From: an uncultured Haemophilus sp.
GTDB taxonomy: Bacteria > Pseudomonadota > Gammaproteobacteria > Enterobacterales > Pasteurellaceae
Direction of reading: 5' to 3'
NCBI GenBank assembly: GCA_905205995.1
Contig: CAJLFU010000068.1
Span: 1 to 7,157, forward strand
DNA length: 7,157 nt
In this document: piece after piece, positions 6,707 through 7,157 of the stretch
Layout of the letters: each line of letters opens with the position of its first letter
Position numbering within the stretch: position 1 is the stretch's first letter
Translations under genes and position numbers: made by a program
Notes under the pieces: model-generated
What the model saw: the letters and a program-made list of their open reading frames with translations, nothing else
Told to the model about the DNA's origin: nothing
Database searches by the model: none

Positions 6707-6913
6707 ATGCCCTATGTCAATATTAAAGTGACCGGTGGAGCAGAGGCGCCGACAGCTAAACAAAAAGCAGAGTTAATTGAAGGTGTCACCCATTTATTAC
6801 AGAAAGTGTTAAACAAAAATCCCGAAACGACAGTGGTGGTTATTGACGAAGTCGATATGGATAACTGGGGGATTGGAGGGAAAACGGTAACTTCTCGACG
6901 TTCAATGAAGTGA
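6707..6913 (+). CDS. 4-oxalocrotonate tautomerase family protein, substrate unknown
   Basis: The 68-residue product belongs to the short 4-oxalocrotonate tautomerase family, whose members form small-subunit hexamers or dimers and use an N-terminal proline as general base. It starts Met-Pro-Tyr-Val-Asn-Ile-Lys, so removal of Met would expose Pro1. It then shows the expected beta strand, a helix (PTAKQKAELIEGVTHLLQKVL), a second strand (TTVVVIDEV) and the closing motif DNWGIGG. By hand alignment (numbered from Pro1), the catalytic Arg11 and Arg39 of classical 4-OT are replaced by non-Arg residues (Val42 at the Arg39 place), and Phe50 by Trp53. The only arginines are near the C-terminus (RRSMK). 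The substrate cannot be named. The gene lies 30 nt after nqrM with only GAGAG (6696-6700) as ribosome binding site, and ends 23 nt before a terminator. It is probably cotranscribed with apbE and nqrM. Confidence 0.88.
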   Translation: MPYVNIKVTGGAEAPTAKQKAELIEGVTHLLQKVLNKNPETTVVVIDEVDMDNWGIGGKTVTSRRSMK

Positions 6914-6936
6914 TCATGCCGTAACCTGTATGAAAG

Positions 6937-6960
6937 TGCCCGAAATTGTCGGGCATTTTT
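6937..6960 (+). terminator. Rho-independent terminator after the tautomerase gene
   Basis: TGCCCGA (6937-6943) pairs perfectly with TCGGGCA (6949-6955) around a 5-nt loop AATTG, followed directly by TTTTT (6956-6960). The stem has five G-C pairs. This is a clean intrinsic terminator for plus-strand transcription and marks the end of the nqr-apbE-nqrM-tautomerase block, separating it from mnmA. Confidence 0.88.
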
Positions 6961-6968
6961 ACTCTTAC

Positions 6969-6998
6969 TTGATTTGCGGTAGAATGCCTAATTATTTA
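6969..6998 (+). promoter_or_regulatory. Candidate mnmA promoter region (weak)
   Basis: Because a terminator lies just upstream, mnmA should have its own promoter in 6961-7024. Two weak possibilities are visible: a -10-like TAGAAT at 6980-6985 without a good -35, and TTGATT (6969-6974) with an 18-nt spacer to TATTTA (6993-6998). Neither is convincing, and they cannot be ranked from sequence alone. Confidence 0.25.
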
Positions 6999-7024
6999 TT
7001 TAGTGGAACATTTATTACTAAACT

Positions 7025-7157
7025 ATGAAATCACAAACCTACGAAAAACATTTTCCGAAACTCTCTGCAGAACAACTTGCCCAAAATGCCACTAAAAAAG
7101 TCATTTGCGGTATGTCTGGTGGGGTAGATTCCTCCGTTTCCGCGTTTATTCTTCAAC
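7025..7157 (+). CDS. mnmA: tRNA-specific 2-thiouridylase MnmA, N-terminal part (3' end outside window)
   Basis: MnmA uses ATP and sulfur relayed from the cysteine desulfurase system to make 2-thiouridine at wobble position 34 of the Lys, Glu and Gln tRNAs in the cytoplasm. Only 44 codons and one extra base are visible. They contain the ATP pyrophosphatase P-loop GMSGGVDSSVSA (residues 29-40), diagnostic for the N-type ATP-PPase of MnmA, followed by FILQ. The leader of about 24 residues (with YEKHFPKLSAEQLAQNATKK) is longer than in E. coli but, as I recall, resembles the Haemophilus protein. A TAA in frame at 7019-7021 makes ATG 7025 the earliest possible ATG. No good Shine-Dalgarno sequence is seen; the best is GTGGA, well upstream at 7003-7007. 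The catalytic cysteines lie beyond the window. Confidence 0.94.
   Translation, partial: MKSQTYEKHFPKLSAEQLAQNATKKVICGMSGGVDSSVSAFILQ

Noticed and set aside
1..7157. Search for a new defence, mobile or toxin-antitoxin system
   Set aside because: Every gene except the small tautomerase belongs to the Na+-NQR locus or mnmA; there are no direct-repeat arrays, transposase, integrase or att-like duplications.

Overview
The window comes from a gamma-proteobacterium of the family Pasteurellaceae, most likely the Haemophilus influenzae side of that family. The reasons are three exact copies of the 9-base Hin-type DNA uptake core AAGTGCGGT (in either orientation), the moderately AT-rich coding style, and the gene order nqrABCDEF-apbE-nqrM followed by mnmA. 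From memory, H. influenzae has the same order. The species cannot be fixed from this sequence alone.

Layout, all on the plus strand. Bases 1-731 are the 3' half of nqrA. Then follow complete nqrB (734-1969), nqrC (1962-2753), nqrD (2753-3382), nqrE (3386-3982) and nqrF (3993-5228), packed with overlaps of 8 and 1 nt or gaps of 2-10 nt. A 144-nt gap (5229-5372) holds a perfect hairpin made of two opposed uptake sequences, a 14-bp AT palindrome and a possible -10 box. Next come apbE (5373-6413), nqrM (6416-6676) and a small 4-oxalocrotonate-tautomerase-like gene (6707-6913). A good intrinsic terminator (6937-6960) closes this block. mnmA starts at 7025 and runs off the end. No stretch over 300 bases lacks a gene, and I found no RNA gene, insertion sequence, CRISPR array or phage gene.

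How the genes work together: NqrA-F form the Na+-translocating NADH:ubiquinone oxidoreductase of the inner membrane. NqrF takes electrons from NADH through FAD and a 2Fe-2S centre. NqrD and NqrE hold an iron site in the membrane, and NqrC and NqrB carry FMN bound covalently to threonine. The two downstream genes mature the complex: ApbE attaches FMN to the two SGAT threonines seen here (NqrB T233, NqrC T231), and NqrM is needed for the NqrD/NqrE iron centre. So the locus encodes the enzyme plus two of its assembly factors. The tautomerase is the odd member, with no known role in this pathway.

This is essentially a well-known respiratory locus. I did not find a convincing undescribed system. 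The points most worth a second look are the tautomerase without the classical arginines, the uptake-sequence hairpin between structural and maturation genes, and an uptake core lying exactly on the FMN-threonine codon of nqrB.
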